Shown: piece after piece, positions 14,342 through 21,995 of the stretch | Position numbering within the stretch: position 1 is the first letter of the stretch | How the letters are laid out: every line of letters begins with the position of its first letter | Assembly (NCBI GenBank): GCA_937925635.1 | Contig: CALALX010000007.1 | Span: forward strand, 1 to 30,682 | Reading direction: 5' to 3' | Origin: an uncultured Caulobacter sp. | GTDB taxonomy: Bacteria > Pseudomonadota > Alphaproteobacteria > Caulobacterales > Caulobacteraceae | Length of the DNA stretch: 30,682 nucleotides | Program-made: the position numbers and the translations under genes | The notes under the pieces: model-generated | What the model saw: the letters and a program-made list of their open reading frames with translations, nothing else | Told to the model about the DNA's origin: nothing | The model's database searches: none

Positions 14342-15787
14342 ATGTCCCGGGAAGACGCCGACCTGAACGAGAAGGGCAAATCCATGGGGCGCTTCGTCGA
14401 TCACGACGAGCGCCCCGAGGACCTCGAAGACCTCGCCCTCGGCGACGACTACGCCCTCAATCCCGAATACGTCGACATGGTCATCGACGCCGCCGACCGC
14501 GGCGACGCCGAACGCCTGCGCGAACTCGTGGGCGCGCTGCGGTCCGAGGACGTCGCCGACCTGATGGGATTCCTCACCGCCGACTACCGCGAGGAGGTGA
14601 TTCCCTGCCTGGACAGCGAGACTCTCGCCGAGGTGCTGTCCGAGCTCGACGAGAACCTGCGCGAGGAGGTGCTGGAAACGGTCCACCCGACCGCGTTGGC
14701 CAAGGCGCTGGAAGAACTCGACTCGGACGACGCCGCCGACGTCGTCGACGACCTGGAAGGGGAGAAGCGCGCCCAGGTCCTGGCGGCGATGGACGAGACC
14801 GACCGCGCCGCCATCGAGCAGACCCTGGCCTACGAGGATGAGACGGCTGGTCGCCTGATGCAGCGCGAGGTGCTGGCCGCGCCGCAGTTCTGGACCGTCG
14901 GCCAGACCATCGACCATGTCCGCAGCGCCGGCGACGAGCTGCCGGAGCTATTCTTCGACGTCTATATCGTCGATCCGGCCTTCCGGCCGATCGGCGCGGC
15001 CCCGATCAGCCAGTTGCTGCGCGCCCGCCGCGAGACCAGCCTCGCCGAGATCATGGAGCCGGTGACCGAGATCACCGTCGACATGGACCAGGAAGAGGTG
15101 GGCTACACCTTCAACAAGTACCATCTGATCAGCGCCCCGGTCGTCGATTCCGGCGGGCGGCTAGTCGGACAGATCACCGTCGACGACATTGTCGGCGTCA
15201 TCCAGGACGAGGGCGAGGAGGACATCCTGGCCCTGGCCGGCGTCAGCGACGCCGGCCGCGACGCCGGCGTCTGGGACGTGGCGAAGTCGCGGCTGCCCTG
15301 GCTGGTGGTCAACACCCTGACGGCCGCGACGGCGGCCAGCGTCATTGGCCTGTTCCAGGCCGAGATCAGCAAGCTGCTGACCCTGGCCATTCTGATGCCC
15401 GTTGTGGCCTCGCTGGGCGGCAATGCCGGCACCCAGACCCTCGCGGTCGCGGTTCGCGCCCTGGCGGCGCGTGAGCTGACCGCCGCCAACGCCGTCCGCA
15501 TCGTGTTCCGCGAGATGGCCGTGGGCCTGGTCAACGGCAGCGTGCTGGCCGCGATCATGGCGGCGGCCACCTGGGTCTTCTTCCGCGATCCGCTGCTCTG
15601 CCTGACGATCGGCCTGGCGCTGATCATCAACCTGTTCATGGCCGCCCTCGCCGGGATTCTGGTGCCGCTGGCCCTCGACAGGCTCGAGCGCGATCCGGCC
15701 GTGTCCTCGTCGGTCTTCGTCACCTTCGTGACCGACTTCATGGGCTTCCTGTCCTTCCTGGGACTGGCGGGACTCATCCTGCTGTAG
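14342..15787 (+). CDS. mgtE: Magnesium transporter MgtE
   Basis: This 481-residue inner-membrane Mg2+ channel has the standard order. An acidic MgtE N domain (about residues 30-165) carries repeated helical motifs such as LVGALRSEDVADLMGFL and ALEELDSDDAADVVDDL. A CBS-domain pair (about 165-290, with DVYIVD and VGQITVDDIV) senses intracellular Mg2+. Five membrane helices start near 310, containing PVVASLGGNAGTQTLAVAVRAL, the conserved pore segment. The ATG at 14342 has a perfect AGGAGG at 14329-14334, 7 nt upstream. An in-frame ATG 14 codons later has no such site. It stands alone between a tRNA gene and spmX. Confidence 0.96.
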   Translation: MSREDADLNEKGKSMGRFVDHDERPEDLEDLALGDDYALNPEYVDMVIDAADRGDAERLRELVGALRSEDVADLMGFLTADYREEVIPCLDSETLAEVLSELDENLREEVLETVHPTALAKALEELDSDDAADVVDDLEGEKRAQVLAAMDETDRAAIEQTLAYEDETAGRLMQREVLAAPQFWTVGQTIDHVRSAGDELPELFFDVYIVDPAFRPIGAAPISQLLRARRETSLAEIMEPVTEITVDMDQEEVGYTFNKYHLISAPVVDSGGRLVGQITVDDIVGVIQDEGEEDILALAGVSDAGRDAGVWDVAKSRLPWLVVNTLTAATAASVIGLFQAEISKLLTLAILMPVVASLGGNAGTQTLAVAVRALAARELTAANAVRIVFREMAVGLVNGSVLAAIMAAATWVFFRDPLLCLTIGLALIINLFMAALAGILVPLALDRLERDPAVSSSVFVTFVTDFMGFLSFLGLAGLILL

Positions 15788-15848
15788 GCAGGCCCTTCCA
15801 CCTCAAATCCGCCACGCATTCCCGTTCAGCGGGAGTTCAGGCTCGGTT

Positions 15849-15863
15849 CGGCATCCCTCTTGC
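15849..15863 (+). promoter_or_regulatory. Sigma-54 promoter of spmX
   Basis: CGGCATCCCTCTTGC has the invariant GG (15850-15851) and GC (15862-15863) separated by exactly 10 nt. It matches TGGCAC-N5-TTGC except at the first and sixth positions. Transcription would start near 15875, which rules out a GTG start at 15868 and leaves a leader of about 40 nt. In Caulobacter crescentus, spmX depends on TacA, a sigma-54 activator, so the site fits known regulation. A direct repeat GTTCAG lies just upstream (15824 and 15835, 11 bp apart). Confidence 0.7.
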
Positions 15864-15915
15864 GGGAGTGGGATTGAACGAACCGCCCGTTGTCCCATTT
15901 CAGGTCACAAGGCCG

Positions 15916-17355
15916 ATGAAACCCCGCTACCAGGTCTCCCGCGCCGCCATCGAACTGATCAAGTCGTTCGAAGGCTACCGTCGCAAGGCGGCCCAGCTCC
16001 CCGACGGGCGCTGGACGATCGGCTACGGCCACACCCTGACCGCCCGCGAAGGCGCCGAGGTGTCGGAAGCCGACGCCGAGGCCCTGCTGATGTACGACCT
16101 GATCAACGTCGCGCACGTGGTCAACGAGCACAGCTACACGCCGCTGACCCAGAATCAGTTCGACGCCCTGTGCTGCTTCGCCTTCAACGTCGGGGTCGAC
16201 AACTTCCGCCGCTCCTCGGTGCTGCGTCGGGTCAACGAGGGCCAGCTGCTGCAGGCCGCCTGCGCCATGGAGATGTGGCGCAAGGCCGACTTCGAGGGCG
16301 AGCGGATCGTCATCGACGCCCTGGTCCGCCGGCGCTCGGCCGAAAAGACCCTGTTCCTGACCCCGGCCAACGGCTGGGTCCCGGCGCCGTCGCCGGTGCT
16401 GCGTCCCAAGGTCGACTTCGACGCCGTGGCCGCCGCGCCGCGCGAAACGCCGACCGCCCTGAAGACCTCGACCGTCGGCGACCGTGTCGTCGTCGAGCGC
16501 GAGGAACCCGCGCCCGCGCGTCCGACGGCTCCTCCCGTCGAACCGCATGTCGCGCCGCTCGCGACGGAAGTCGCGGCGGCCGGCGTCGGCGCGGCTCTCG
16601 AGAAGCTGTTGCCGGAGCCCGCCATCGAAGCGCCGCAGGCCCCGCAGCCGATCGAGAGCGAGGCGGTGTTCGAGGACATCTCTGTGCACGACCTGCCGCC
16701 GGCCCCGCCGCCGGTGGTGGACGAGCATGACTATGAGACCGAAGCCCAGGTGTTCGACGCCGGGCCGATCGCTCCGGCCGAGCCAGCGCCCGCCATGACG
16801 GTCGTTGAACTGCCGGTCGCCGAGCCCGAGCCGACCCCCACGCCCGGCCCGATGCTCGCGGTGGTCAACGGCGACATGGGCTTCACCCTGACGCCGGCTC
16901 CGGAGGTCACGGTCGAGACCGCGCCGGACGACGCCTTCCGCATCGACCTGCCCGAACCGGCCAACGAGTCGGCCCCCGGTCTGTTCGACGTCTCCTTCGC
17001 CGAGCCGGTCCATGAGGGCGGGGCGACCCAGCCCCTGGTGAGCGAAGACTACATTCGGCGTCTGGTCCGCGAGGACGAGATGGCCGAGATGGGCGCTGAC
17101 TTCGCCTTCGACACGCCGACCGAGCAGGCCCGCATCAGCGGCCTGCCGCTGGTCGCGATGGGTCTGGGCGGCGTGGTGCTGTTCGGCGGCGGCGTCGCCT
17201 GGGCGCTGAACGCGCCGGGAAGCCTGCCGATCGCCATGGGCGCGGCCGTCGCTGGCGTGGGCCTGGCCGGGTTCGCCGCATGGCGCTGGCTCGACGGCCT
17301 CGCCGGCGCGCCGCTGGACGAAGAGGAAGAGACCGACGAGCAGGCGCAGGCCTGA
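15916..17355 (+). CDS. spmX: Polarity factor SpmX (lysozyme-like domain, membrane-anchored)
   Basis: The 479-residue protein begins with a GH24 (phage T4-type lysozyme) domain, residues 1-155: SRAAIELIKSFEGYR with Glu19 at the catalytic position, then PDGRWTIGYGHT and QNQFDALCCFAFNVG. A Pro/Glu/Ala-rich acidic linker of about 250 residues follows. Two membrane helices (about 409-431 and 437-458) and an acidic tail complete it. This is the SpmX architecture; in Caulobacter SpmX recruits and activates the histidine kinase DivJ at the stalked pole. The lysozyme domain has been co-opted for localisation in evolution. The ATG at 15916 fits the known N-terminus MKPR and the sigma-54 promoter. Confidence 0.93.
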   Translation: MKPRYQVSRAAIELIKSFEGYRRKAAQLPDGRWTIGYGHTLTAREGAEVSEADAEALLMYDLINVAHVVNEHSYTPLTQNQFDALCCFAFNVGVDNFRRSSVLRRVNEGQLLQAACAMEMWRKADFEGERIVIDALVRRRSAEKTLFLTPANGWVPAPSPVLRPKVDFDAVAAAPRETPTALKTSTVGDRVVVEREEPAPARPTAPPVEPHVAPLATEVAAAGVGAALEKLLPEPAIEAPQAPQPIESEAVFEDISVHDLPPAPPPVVDEHDYETEAQVFDAGPIAPAEPAPAMTVVELPVAEPEPTPTPGPMLAVVNGDMGFTLTPAPEVTVETAPDDAFRIDLPEPANESAPGLFDVSFAEPVHEGGATQPLVSEDYIRRLVREDEMAEMGADFAFDTPTEQARISGLPLVAMGLGGVVLFGGGVAWALNAPGSLPIAMGAAVAGVGLAGFAAWRWLDGLAGAPLDEEEETDEQAQA

Positions 17356-17385
17356 CGTCAGTGCAGCCGGTCTGGGGGGACCGGC

Positions 17386-17417
17386 GCGCCCCGCGGATCG
17401 GGCGGTCCGCGGGGCGC
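17386..17417 (+). terminator. Strong hairpin after spmX, probable terminator
   Basis: GCGCCCCGCGGA (17386-17397) and TCCGCGGGGCGC (17406-17417) are perfect 12-bp arms with an 8-nt loop, 30 nt after the spmX stop. Only a short TCTT follows, so termination may be inefficient or Rho-assisted. Confidence 0.6.
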
Positions 17418-17517
17418 TCTTGCGTCTGGAGGCGCGGGTCGTTTGGCCGGCCTCGGCGCGGCTCTCCGGCAATGATCATGCGTGCCGGACCGGGATTCAC
17501 GTGCTAGTTCCCCCCAC

Positions 17518-18675
17518 ATGACCGGACCTTCCATGGATTTCGGCCTCGGCGAGATCGCCGAAGCCATTCGCGACACCACCGCGCGCTTCGCCGCCGACCG
17601 CATCGCCCCGATGGCGACGATGATCGACCGTGAGAACCACTTCCCGCGCGAGCTGTGGCCCGAGATGGGCGACCTGGGCCTGCACGGCATCACGGTGGAG
17701 GAAGAGTTCGGCGGCCTGGGCCTGGGCTACCTCGAACATGTCGTCGCCATGGAGGAGATCAGCCGGGCCTCAGCCTCGATCGGCCTCAGCTACGGCGCCC
17801 ACTCCAATCTCTGCGTCAACCAGATCCGCCGTTGGGCGACGCCCGAGCAGAAGGCCCGCTATCTGCCCAAGCTGATCAGCGGCGAGCACGTCGGCTCGCT
17901 CGCGATGAGCGAAGCCGGCGCCGGCTCGGACGTCGTCTCGATGACCCTGCGCGCCGAACGCGTCGGCGACCGCTATGTGCTGAACGGCACGAAATTCTGG
18001 ATCACCAACGCACCGCACGCCGACACCCTGGTCGTCTACGCCAAGACCGCGCCGGGCGAGGGCAGCCGCGGCATCACGGCCTTCCTGATCGAGAAGGGCA
18101 TGAAGGGCTTTAGCGTCAGCCCCAAGCTCGACAAGATGGGCATGCGCGGGTCCGACACGGCGGAGTTGGTGTTCGAGGACTGCGAAGTCCCCGAAGAGAA
18201 CATCATGGGACCGGAGAACGGCGGCGTCGGGGTGCTGATGAGCGGTCTCGATTACGAGCGGGCGGTGCTCAGCGCCGGTCCGCTGGGCATCATGCAGGCC
18301 TGCCTCGACGTCGTGCTGCCCTACGTCCGGGACCGCAAGCAGTTCGGCAAGCCGATCGGCTCCTTCCAGCTGATGCAGGGCAAGATCGCCGACATGTACG
18401 TCGCGCTGAACTCCGCCCGCGCCTATGTCTACGCGGTGGCACGCGCCTGCGACGCCGGCAAGACCACCCGCTTCGACGCGGCCGGCGCGATCCTGATGGC
18501 CAGCGAGAACGCGGTGAAGGTCGGGCTGGAGGCCATCCAGGCGCTCGGCGGCGCCGGCTACACCCGCGAATGGCCGGTGGAGCGCTTCCTGCGCGACGCC
18601 AAGCTCTACGATATCGGCGCCGGCACCAACGAAATCCGCCGCTTCCTGATCGGCCGGGAGCTGATTGGGGGATGA
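17518..18675 (+). CDS. liuA: Isovaleryl-CoA dehydrogenase
   Basis: This 385-residue FAD acyl-CoA dehydrogenase oxidises isovaleryl-CoA to 3-methylcrotonyl-CoA in leucine breakdown. Family motifs: LAMSEAGAGSDVVSM (FAD/substrate), KFWITNAP, DKMGMRGSDTAELVFEDC, and the C-terminal QALGGAGYTREWPVERFLRDAK. The catalytic base appears as Glu247 in GLDYERAVLSAG, the position specific to isovaleryl-CoA dehydrogenases. The usual C-terminal Glu of other family members is replaced (GAGTNEIRR), which supports the substrate call. The start could instead be the ATG at 17533. GCTAGTTC (17503-17510) resembles a Caulobacter -10. The other leucine-pathway genes lie 6.5 kb further on. Confidence 0.92.
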   Translation: MTGPSMDFGLGEIAEAIRDTTARFAADRIAPMATMIDRENHFPRELWPEMGDLGLHGITVEEEFGGLGLGYLEHVVAMEEISRASASIGLSYGAHSNLCVNQIRRWATPEQKARYLPKLISGEHVGSLAMSEAGAGSDVVSMTLRAERVGDRYVLNGTKFWITNAPHADTLVVYAKTAPGEGSRGITAFLIEKGMKGFSVSPKLDKMGMRGSDTAELVFEDCEVPEENIMGPENGGVGVLMSGLDYERAVLSAGPLGIMQACLDVVLPYVRDRKQFGKPIGSFQLMQGKIADMYVALNSARAYVYAVARACDAGKTTRFDAAGAILMASENAVKVGLEAIQALGGAGYTREWPVERFLRDAKLYDIGAGTNEIRRFLIGRELIGG

Positions 18676-19088
18676 GGGCGGCCGCCGGCCTTGCCATCGC
18701 GATGCTGCTGGCGGGCTGCGTCAGCGTCGACGTCGACGGCGTGACCACCGTCTGCGCTTCGGGCCTTGAGCCCAGAGCGACCGTCGACCTCTATTTCGGC
18801 CGCAACATCGGCGCCTCGCTCGGCGTGTCCGACGCCGAGTGGGCGAAGTTCGTCGATGAGGAGATCACGCCGCGGTTTCCGAACGGCCTGTCGGTGTCCG
18901 ACGTCGCCGGTCAGTGGAAGGGGGCCGACGGCAGCATCCTCCGCGAGCCGTCGAAGGCGGTGATGATCGTGCTGTCGGGCGAGGACGGCGAATACGCCAG
19001 GCTCGACGCCATCCGCGACGCCTACAAGGCCCGGTTTCGGCAGGAGGCCGTGATGCTGGTCCAGCGCCAGGCCTGCGTCGGGTTCTGA
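18672..19088 (+). CDS. DUF3574 lipoprotein
   Basis: The 138-residue product has a lipoprotein signal (MRAAAGLAIAMLLAGC, lipobox LAGC, Cys16), so it should be anchored in the envelope. The mature part matches the DUF3574 pattern: VDLYFGRNIG, VSDAEWAKFVDEEITPRFPNGLSV and QWKGADGSILREPSKAVMIVL, with an Arg-rich C-terminal helix. The biochemical role of the family is unknown to me. The ATG at 18672 overlaps the upstream dehydrogenase stop (ATGA), so the two are probably translated from one mRNA. A metabolic link is not implied by sequence. Confidence 0.85.
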   Translation: MRAAAGLAIAMLLAGCVSVDVDGVTTVCASGLEPRATVDLYFGRNIGASLGVSDAEWAKFVDEEITPRFPNGLSVSDVAGQWKGADGSILREPSKAVMIVLSGEDGEYARLDAIRDAYKARFRQEAVMLVQRQACVGF

Positions 19089-19101
19089 GGCCACAAGGAA
19101 C

Positions 19102-19212
19102 TGTCATCCCGGCCGCAGCGAAGCGGAGAGCCGGGACCCAGATTCGGCTTCATGCTCCGCGACTGGGATTTGGTCTGGGTCCCGGATCGGCCTCCGGCCG
19201 CCCGGGATGACA
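19102..19212. repeat. Palindromic intergenic repeat between convergent genes
   Basis: The left arm (19102-19142) and right arm (19174-19212) are reverse complements that match perfectly at the outer end (TGTCATCCCGG) and the inner end (CCGGGACCCAGA), with diverged centres. The spacer is 31 nt. It sits between the stop codons of the DUF3574 gene and the metallo-hydrolase gene, where it could act as a two-way terminator. The TGTCATCCCGG...CCGGGACC type is a common dispersed repeat in alphaproteobacteria. It is not the same element as the one at 6172. Confidence 0.7.
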
Positions 19213-19218
19213 GGGGGG

Positions 19219-20346
19219 TTAGCCCAGGCTCTGCACGATCGGTTCGCCCTTCGCCTCCTTGAAGGCGCTGACCGCCAGCGGATCGACGAAGTAGCTGTCG
19301 AACCAGCGGCGCAGCCATGGATCCTCGCCGGTGAAGACCCTCGCATGGACGTCCATCTTCAGCCCGGCGCGAACCGCCTTCTGGTCGAGACCCTGGCCGG
19401 CCAGGCGCAAGGTCTGGTCGCGCACGCTCTCGATCGCCGCGCCGACCCGCAGCAGGTGGCGGTCGTTGCGCATCGGCGCGCCGTGTCCGGGGACAAGGAC
19501 CTCCGCTCCAAAGCCGCGAATGGCCTTGAGCACCCGCAGCCAGTCGCTCGGATAGCCGCCGTAGCCGTAGGGGATGGGCGCCACCAGGATGTCTCCGGTG
19601 ATCATGATCCGCTGCGAGGGCAGCCAGACCACCGCGTCGCCGTCGGTGTTGGCCCGCCCCAGGAACCGCGCCTCGACATTGCCCCAGGTCCCGTCCGGGA
19701 TGACCAGGCGGTCGGTGAAGGCCTCCTTCGGCGCCTGGGTCAGGGCTCCGTCCATGTCCTTGGCGTACTGGCGGAACAGCCGCGCGCCGGCCGCCCAGCC
19801 GGTCCTTTCCGCGTCCACAGTCGCCTTCGCGGCCATCTCCGCGCAGTAGTCGGCGAAGCCGCCGTACTTCGCGACCATGGCCGCGTTGGCCTTGGCGTCG
19901 GCCGCGCCGGGCGTGTTCATGGTCCTGGGATCGGCGAGGTGGGCCTTCGTCGCCTGGGTGGCGATGGTCCGCGCGTCCGGCCAGGCCTTGAGGATCTCGC
20001 CGAGGCCCAGGGGATGGTCGCCATGCCAGTGCGTCAGGATCACCGCCTTCACGGGCGTGTTCGGGCGATGCGCGCGGATCAGCTTCACGATCCGGCGGCC
20101 GGAGCCGGGCGAGCCGCCGCTGTCGACCAGCACCAGCCCGTCGGTCTGCTGGATGACGGTCACATTGCCGATCGGCTGCAGGTGGAAGGGCTTGGCCTGG
20201 CGGATCACGGCCACGCCGGTGACCAATTCCTCCCAGGTCTCGAAGTAGCCGTCGTCCTCCAGGGTGGGCTCGGCGGCCCGAGCGGCTGGACCCAGCAGGC
20301 TCGCGCCCGCGCCCAGCATCAGCATCCGTCGCGTCGCCTGCAGCAT
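19219..20346 (-). CDS. Exported metallo-beta-lactamase-fold hydrolase
   Basis: The 375-residue product starts with a probable export signal (ATRRMLMLGAGASLLGPAARA; the twin Arg suggests Tat export). The metallo-beta-lactamase core has LVLVDSGGSPGSG, the zinc motif HWHGDH (106-111), MITGDILV (bridging Asp) and LVPGHGAPM. It resembles quinoprotein relay-type or general periplasmic MBL hydrolases. No sequence feature separates beta-lactamase from other hydrolase activity, so the substrate is unknown. The C-terminal 80 residues form a family-specific helical extension. A leader with two tiny ORFs and a hairpin precedes it on the same strand. Confidence 0.85.
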   Translation of the reverse strand: MLQATRRMLMLGAGASLLGPAARAAEPTLEDDGYFETWEELVTGVAVIRQAKPFHLQPIGNVTVIQQTDGLVLVDSGGSPGSGRRIVKLIRAHRPNTPVKAVILTHWHGDHPLGLGEILKAWPDARTIATQATKAHLADPRTMNTPGAADAKANAAMVAKYGGFADYCAEMAAKATVDAERTGWAAGARLFRQYAKDMDGALTQAPKEAFTDRLVIPDGTWGNVEARFLGRANTDGDAVVWLPSQRIMITGDILVAPIPYGYGGYPSDWLRVLKAIRGFGAEVLVPGHGAPMRNDRHLLRVGAAIESVRDQTLRLAGQGLDQKAVRAGLKMDVHARVFTGEDPWLRRWFDSYFVDPLAVSAFKEAKGEPIVQSLG

Positions 20347-20418
20347 GCGCGATCCTCCCCAGCTCTGAGGAGATCACGGGACTGGTGTCGACCCCAGTGA
20401 ACTCTTGTCCAGAAATGC

Positions 20419-20450
20419 GAAAGGCCGCCCGGGCGCCCGGACGGCCTTTC
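20419..20450 (-). terminator. GC-rich hairpin with A/T ends (bidirectional terminator-like)
   Basis: The stretch is an almost perfect 32-nt palindrome: GAAAGGCCGCCCGGGC pairs with GCCCGGACGGCCTTTC at 15 of 16 positions. Its T-containing ends (CGGCCTTTC) resemble a rho-independent terminator. It lies about 40 nt after the stop of the small ORF at 20492 and 72 nt before the metallo-hydrolase start, a layout that would also suit attenuation. Confidence 0.65.
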
Positions 20451-20491
20451 CATCGTCGTGCCGCGGTCGCGGCAGAAACGCTATGCGCTGA

Positions 20492-20563
20492 TCAGGCGCT
20501 GACCTCCGCCGAAGCGAGAGTGCGGGTCATGCGTTGCGACCGAGGGCTCATACGATGAGACAC
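20492..20563 (-). CDS. Candidate 23-residue leader or small protein
   Basis: A GTG (20563) opens a 24-codon frame that begins MSHRMSPRSQRM and ends ASAEVSA. It has four Arg and five Ser and no hydrophobic segment. AAGGAGGT, a full match to the anti-Shine-Dalgarno, sits at ideal spacing (7 nt after GGAGG). An in-frame ATG is the fifth codon. A terminator-like hairpin follows about 40 nt after the stop. The strong initiation site is the main support; the peptide is too short for family recognition. It could be a standalone small protein or a leader peptide controlling the metallo-hydrolase gene downstream. Confidence 0.5.
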   Translation of the reverse strand: MSHRMSPRSQRMTRTLASAEVSA

Positions 20564-20565
20564 GT

Positions 20566-20579
20566 GGTCACCTCCTTTC
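20566..20579 (-). promoter_or_regulatory. Exceptionally strong Shine-Dalgarno
   Basis: On the minus strand the site reads GAAAGGAGGTGACC. It pairs almost continuously with the 3' end of 16S rRNA (ATCACCTCCTTTC), one mismatch in 14. It is by far the strongest ribosome-binding site in the window. It serves the GTG at 20563 and overlaps the stop codon of the 8-residue ORF upstream. Confidence 0.7.
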
Positions 20580-20604
20580 AGCTGTTGAACAGGACCTTCA
20601 ACAT
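20578..20604 (-). CDS. Possible 8-residue upstream ORF
   Basis: ATG at 20604 opens MLKVLFNS followed by TGA, whose last base abuts the AAAGGAGGT of the next small ORF. The ORF also forms a 6-bp hairpin (GTTGAA/TTCAAC, 20584-20602). No good ribosome-binding site precedes it. It is listed because its stop and the strong Shine-Dalgarno overlap, which could couple the two. Confidence 0.25.
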   Translation of the reverse strand: MLKVLFNS

Positions 20605-20679
20605 GGGGCCGGTTCGGCGACGCCGCAAACCCCTAAAGCGCCGCGCGCGACAAAATCGCGCGATCCTGCTGCATTCCGG

Positions 20680-21126
20680 TCACTTCAGCTTCTGGACCTT
20701 CATCGGGCAGACGTCGCCCAGCCGCTTGGCCGTCGTGCTCGCCCTCGCCGAGACCGGCACGCCGGCGAGCTTTCCGGAGAGGTTGGCGCTCAGCGTGAAG
20801 GCGGTGGCCGAATAGGTCCCGGTCGCGGTCACATTGACCTTGCGGCCGCGCTTGTCGACGCAGACGCCCTTGAAGAACATCTTGCCGTCGCTGACCCGCT
20901 TTTCCGGATAGGTGCAGGTGTAGTGGCGGTTGATCCGGCCGGACATGACCTTGTCGACGTCGGCCGGGGTGATGCAGCGACGCTCGTGGTCGGTGTCGGT
21001 GATGATGAAGTTGAGCACGTTGGTGCTCTCCCACCAGCCGGGCTGGATGGTCGTCTCCCGGGCCATGGCCGGCGCGGCGAACAGGCCCAGGAGGCTGAGC
21101 AGGGCGAGGGTGCGGATCGTCTTCAT
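20680..21126 (-). CDS. DUF3617 periplasmic protein
   Basis: The 148-residue product has a clear signal peptide (MKTIRTLALLSLLGLFAAPAMA). The mature part carries the DUF3617 signature: IQPGWWESTNVLNF near its start, then a conserved Cys in ERRCITPADVDKVM, CTYPEKRVSDGKMFFKGVC, and a beta-rich segment ending GDVCPMKVQKLK. Four cysteines suggest two disulphides. The ATG at 21126 fits the signal peptide better than the one at 21150. The molecular function of the family is unknown. It is the only gene between the small-ORF leader and the divergent Tam-like gene. Confidence 0.85.
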   Translation of the reverse strand: MKTIRTLALLSLLGLFAAPAMARETTIQPGWWESTNVLNFIITDTDHERRCITPADVDKVMSGRINRHYTCTYPEKRVSDGKMFFKGVCVDKRGRKVNVTATGTYSATAFTLSANLSGKLAGVPVSARASTTAKRLGDVCPMKVQKLK

Positions 21127-21221
21127 GGGTCCAGTCTTGCGAAGCGGCATGGCGGTCTTTTTGGCCTGATGCGCATGAATGCACGATGACCGCGCCGTGC
21201 AACAGGGGTAGGGCTTGACCC

Positions 21222-21995
21222 ATGCCGAGCTGGGATCCCGACGTCTACGAGCGCTACAAGGCCTACCGCGACCGCCCCGCCCTGGACCTGATGGTCCAGA
21301 TTCCCGCTGGCGACTACGCCGAGATCTGGGACCTGGGCTGCGGCACGGGCGAGCATGCGGCCCTGCTGGCGGCGCGACACCCCTCGGCGAACGTGCACGG
21401 CCTCGACTCCAGTCCGGACATGCTGGCCCAGGCGAGGCGGCGCGAGGCGAAGGTCGACTGGGTCCTGTCGGGGGTCGAGGATTTCGCGCCCGCCCTGGCG
21501 CCTGACCTGATCTTCACCAACGCCGCGCTGCAGTGGCTGCCGGACCACCAGGTCCTGTTCCCGCGGCTGGCCGGCAGCCTGGCGGGCGGCGGGGTCTTCG
21601 CCTGCCAGATGCCGATGGCCTTCGAGACCGAACACCACCGCATCCTGCGCGAGACGGCGGAGGAGGGCCCCTGGGCCCACCTGACGTGCACCGCCCGGAT
21701 AATCCGGCCGACTCCGTCGATGGCGGACTACTACCGCTGGCTGGCCCCACTCTGCGGCGAGATCGACCTCTGGACCACGACCTATCTGCACGCGCTGGAG
21801 GGCGACGACCCGGTGGTCGAGTGGATGCGCGGCACGGCGCTGCGGCCCTACCTCGACGTGCTGACCGACGAGGGCCTGCGTGAGGCGTTCCTCGACGCCT
21901 TCCGCGTCCGGATCGCGGCGGCCTTCCCCGCCGATGCGGACGGGGTGACGCTGTTCCCGTTCCCGCGCCTGTTCATGGTGGCGGTGCGCCGCTAG
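21222..21995 (+). CDS. tam: Trans-aconitate 2-methyltransferase-like SAM enzyme
   Basis: The 257-residue class I methyltransferase resembles E. coli Tam (252 residues), which methylates trans-aconitate, a by-product inhibitor of aconitase. The Tam-type N-terminus WDPDVYERYKAYRDRPALDL is present. The SAM site is WDLGCGTGEHAALLA (36-50) with the acidic GLDSSPDML loop, and the substrate region has FTNAALQWLPDH. It is encoded opposite the patatin gene; the two 3' ends overlap by 23 bp (21973-21995). The exact substrate is assigned by similarity only. Confidence 0.85.
   Translation: MPSWDPDVYERYKAYRDRPALDLMVQIPAGDYAEIWDLGCGTGEHAALLAARHPSANVHGLDSSPDMLAQARRREAKVDWVLSGVEDFAPALAPDLIFTNAALQWLPDHQVLFPRLAGSLAGGGVFACQMPMAFETEHHRILRETAEEGPWAHLTCTARIIRPTPSMADYYRWLAPLCGEIDLWTTTYLHALEGDDPVVEWMRGTALRPYLDVLTDEGLREAFLDAFRVRIAAAFPADADGVTLFPFPRLFMVAVRR

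Noticed and set aside
19219..20346. Reading the metallo-hydrolase as an antibiotic-resistance beta-lactamase
   Set aside because: The HxHxDH fold is shared by many hydrolases, and the protein has no resistance-specific features or context.
20566..20580. Plus-strand resemblance to the 3' end of 16S rRNA (CACCTCCTTTC)
   Set aside because: No rRNA sequence precedes it; it is the reverse complement of a strong Shine-Dalgarno on the minus strand.
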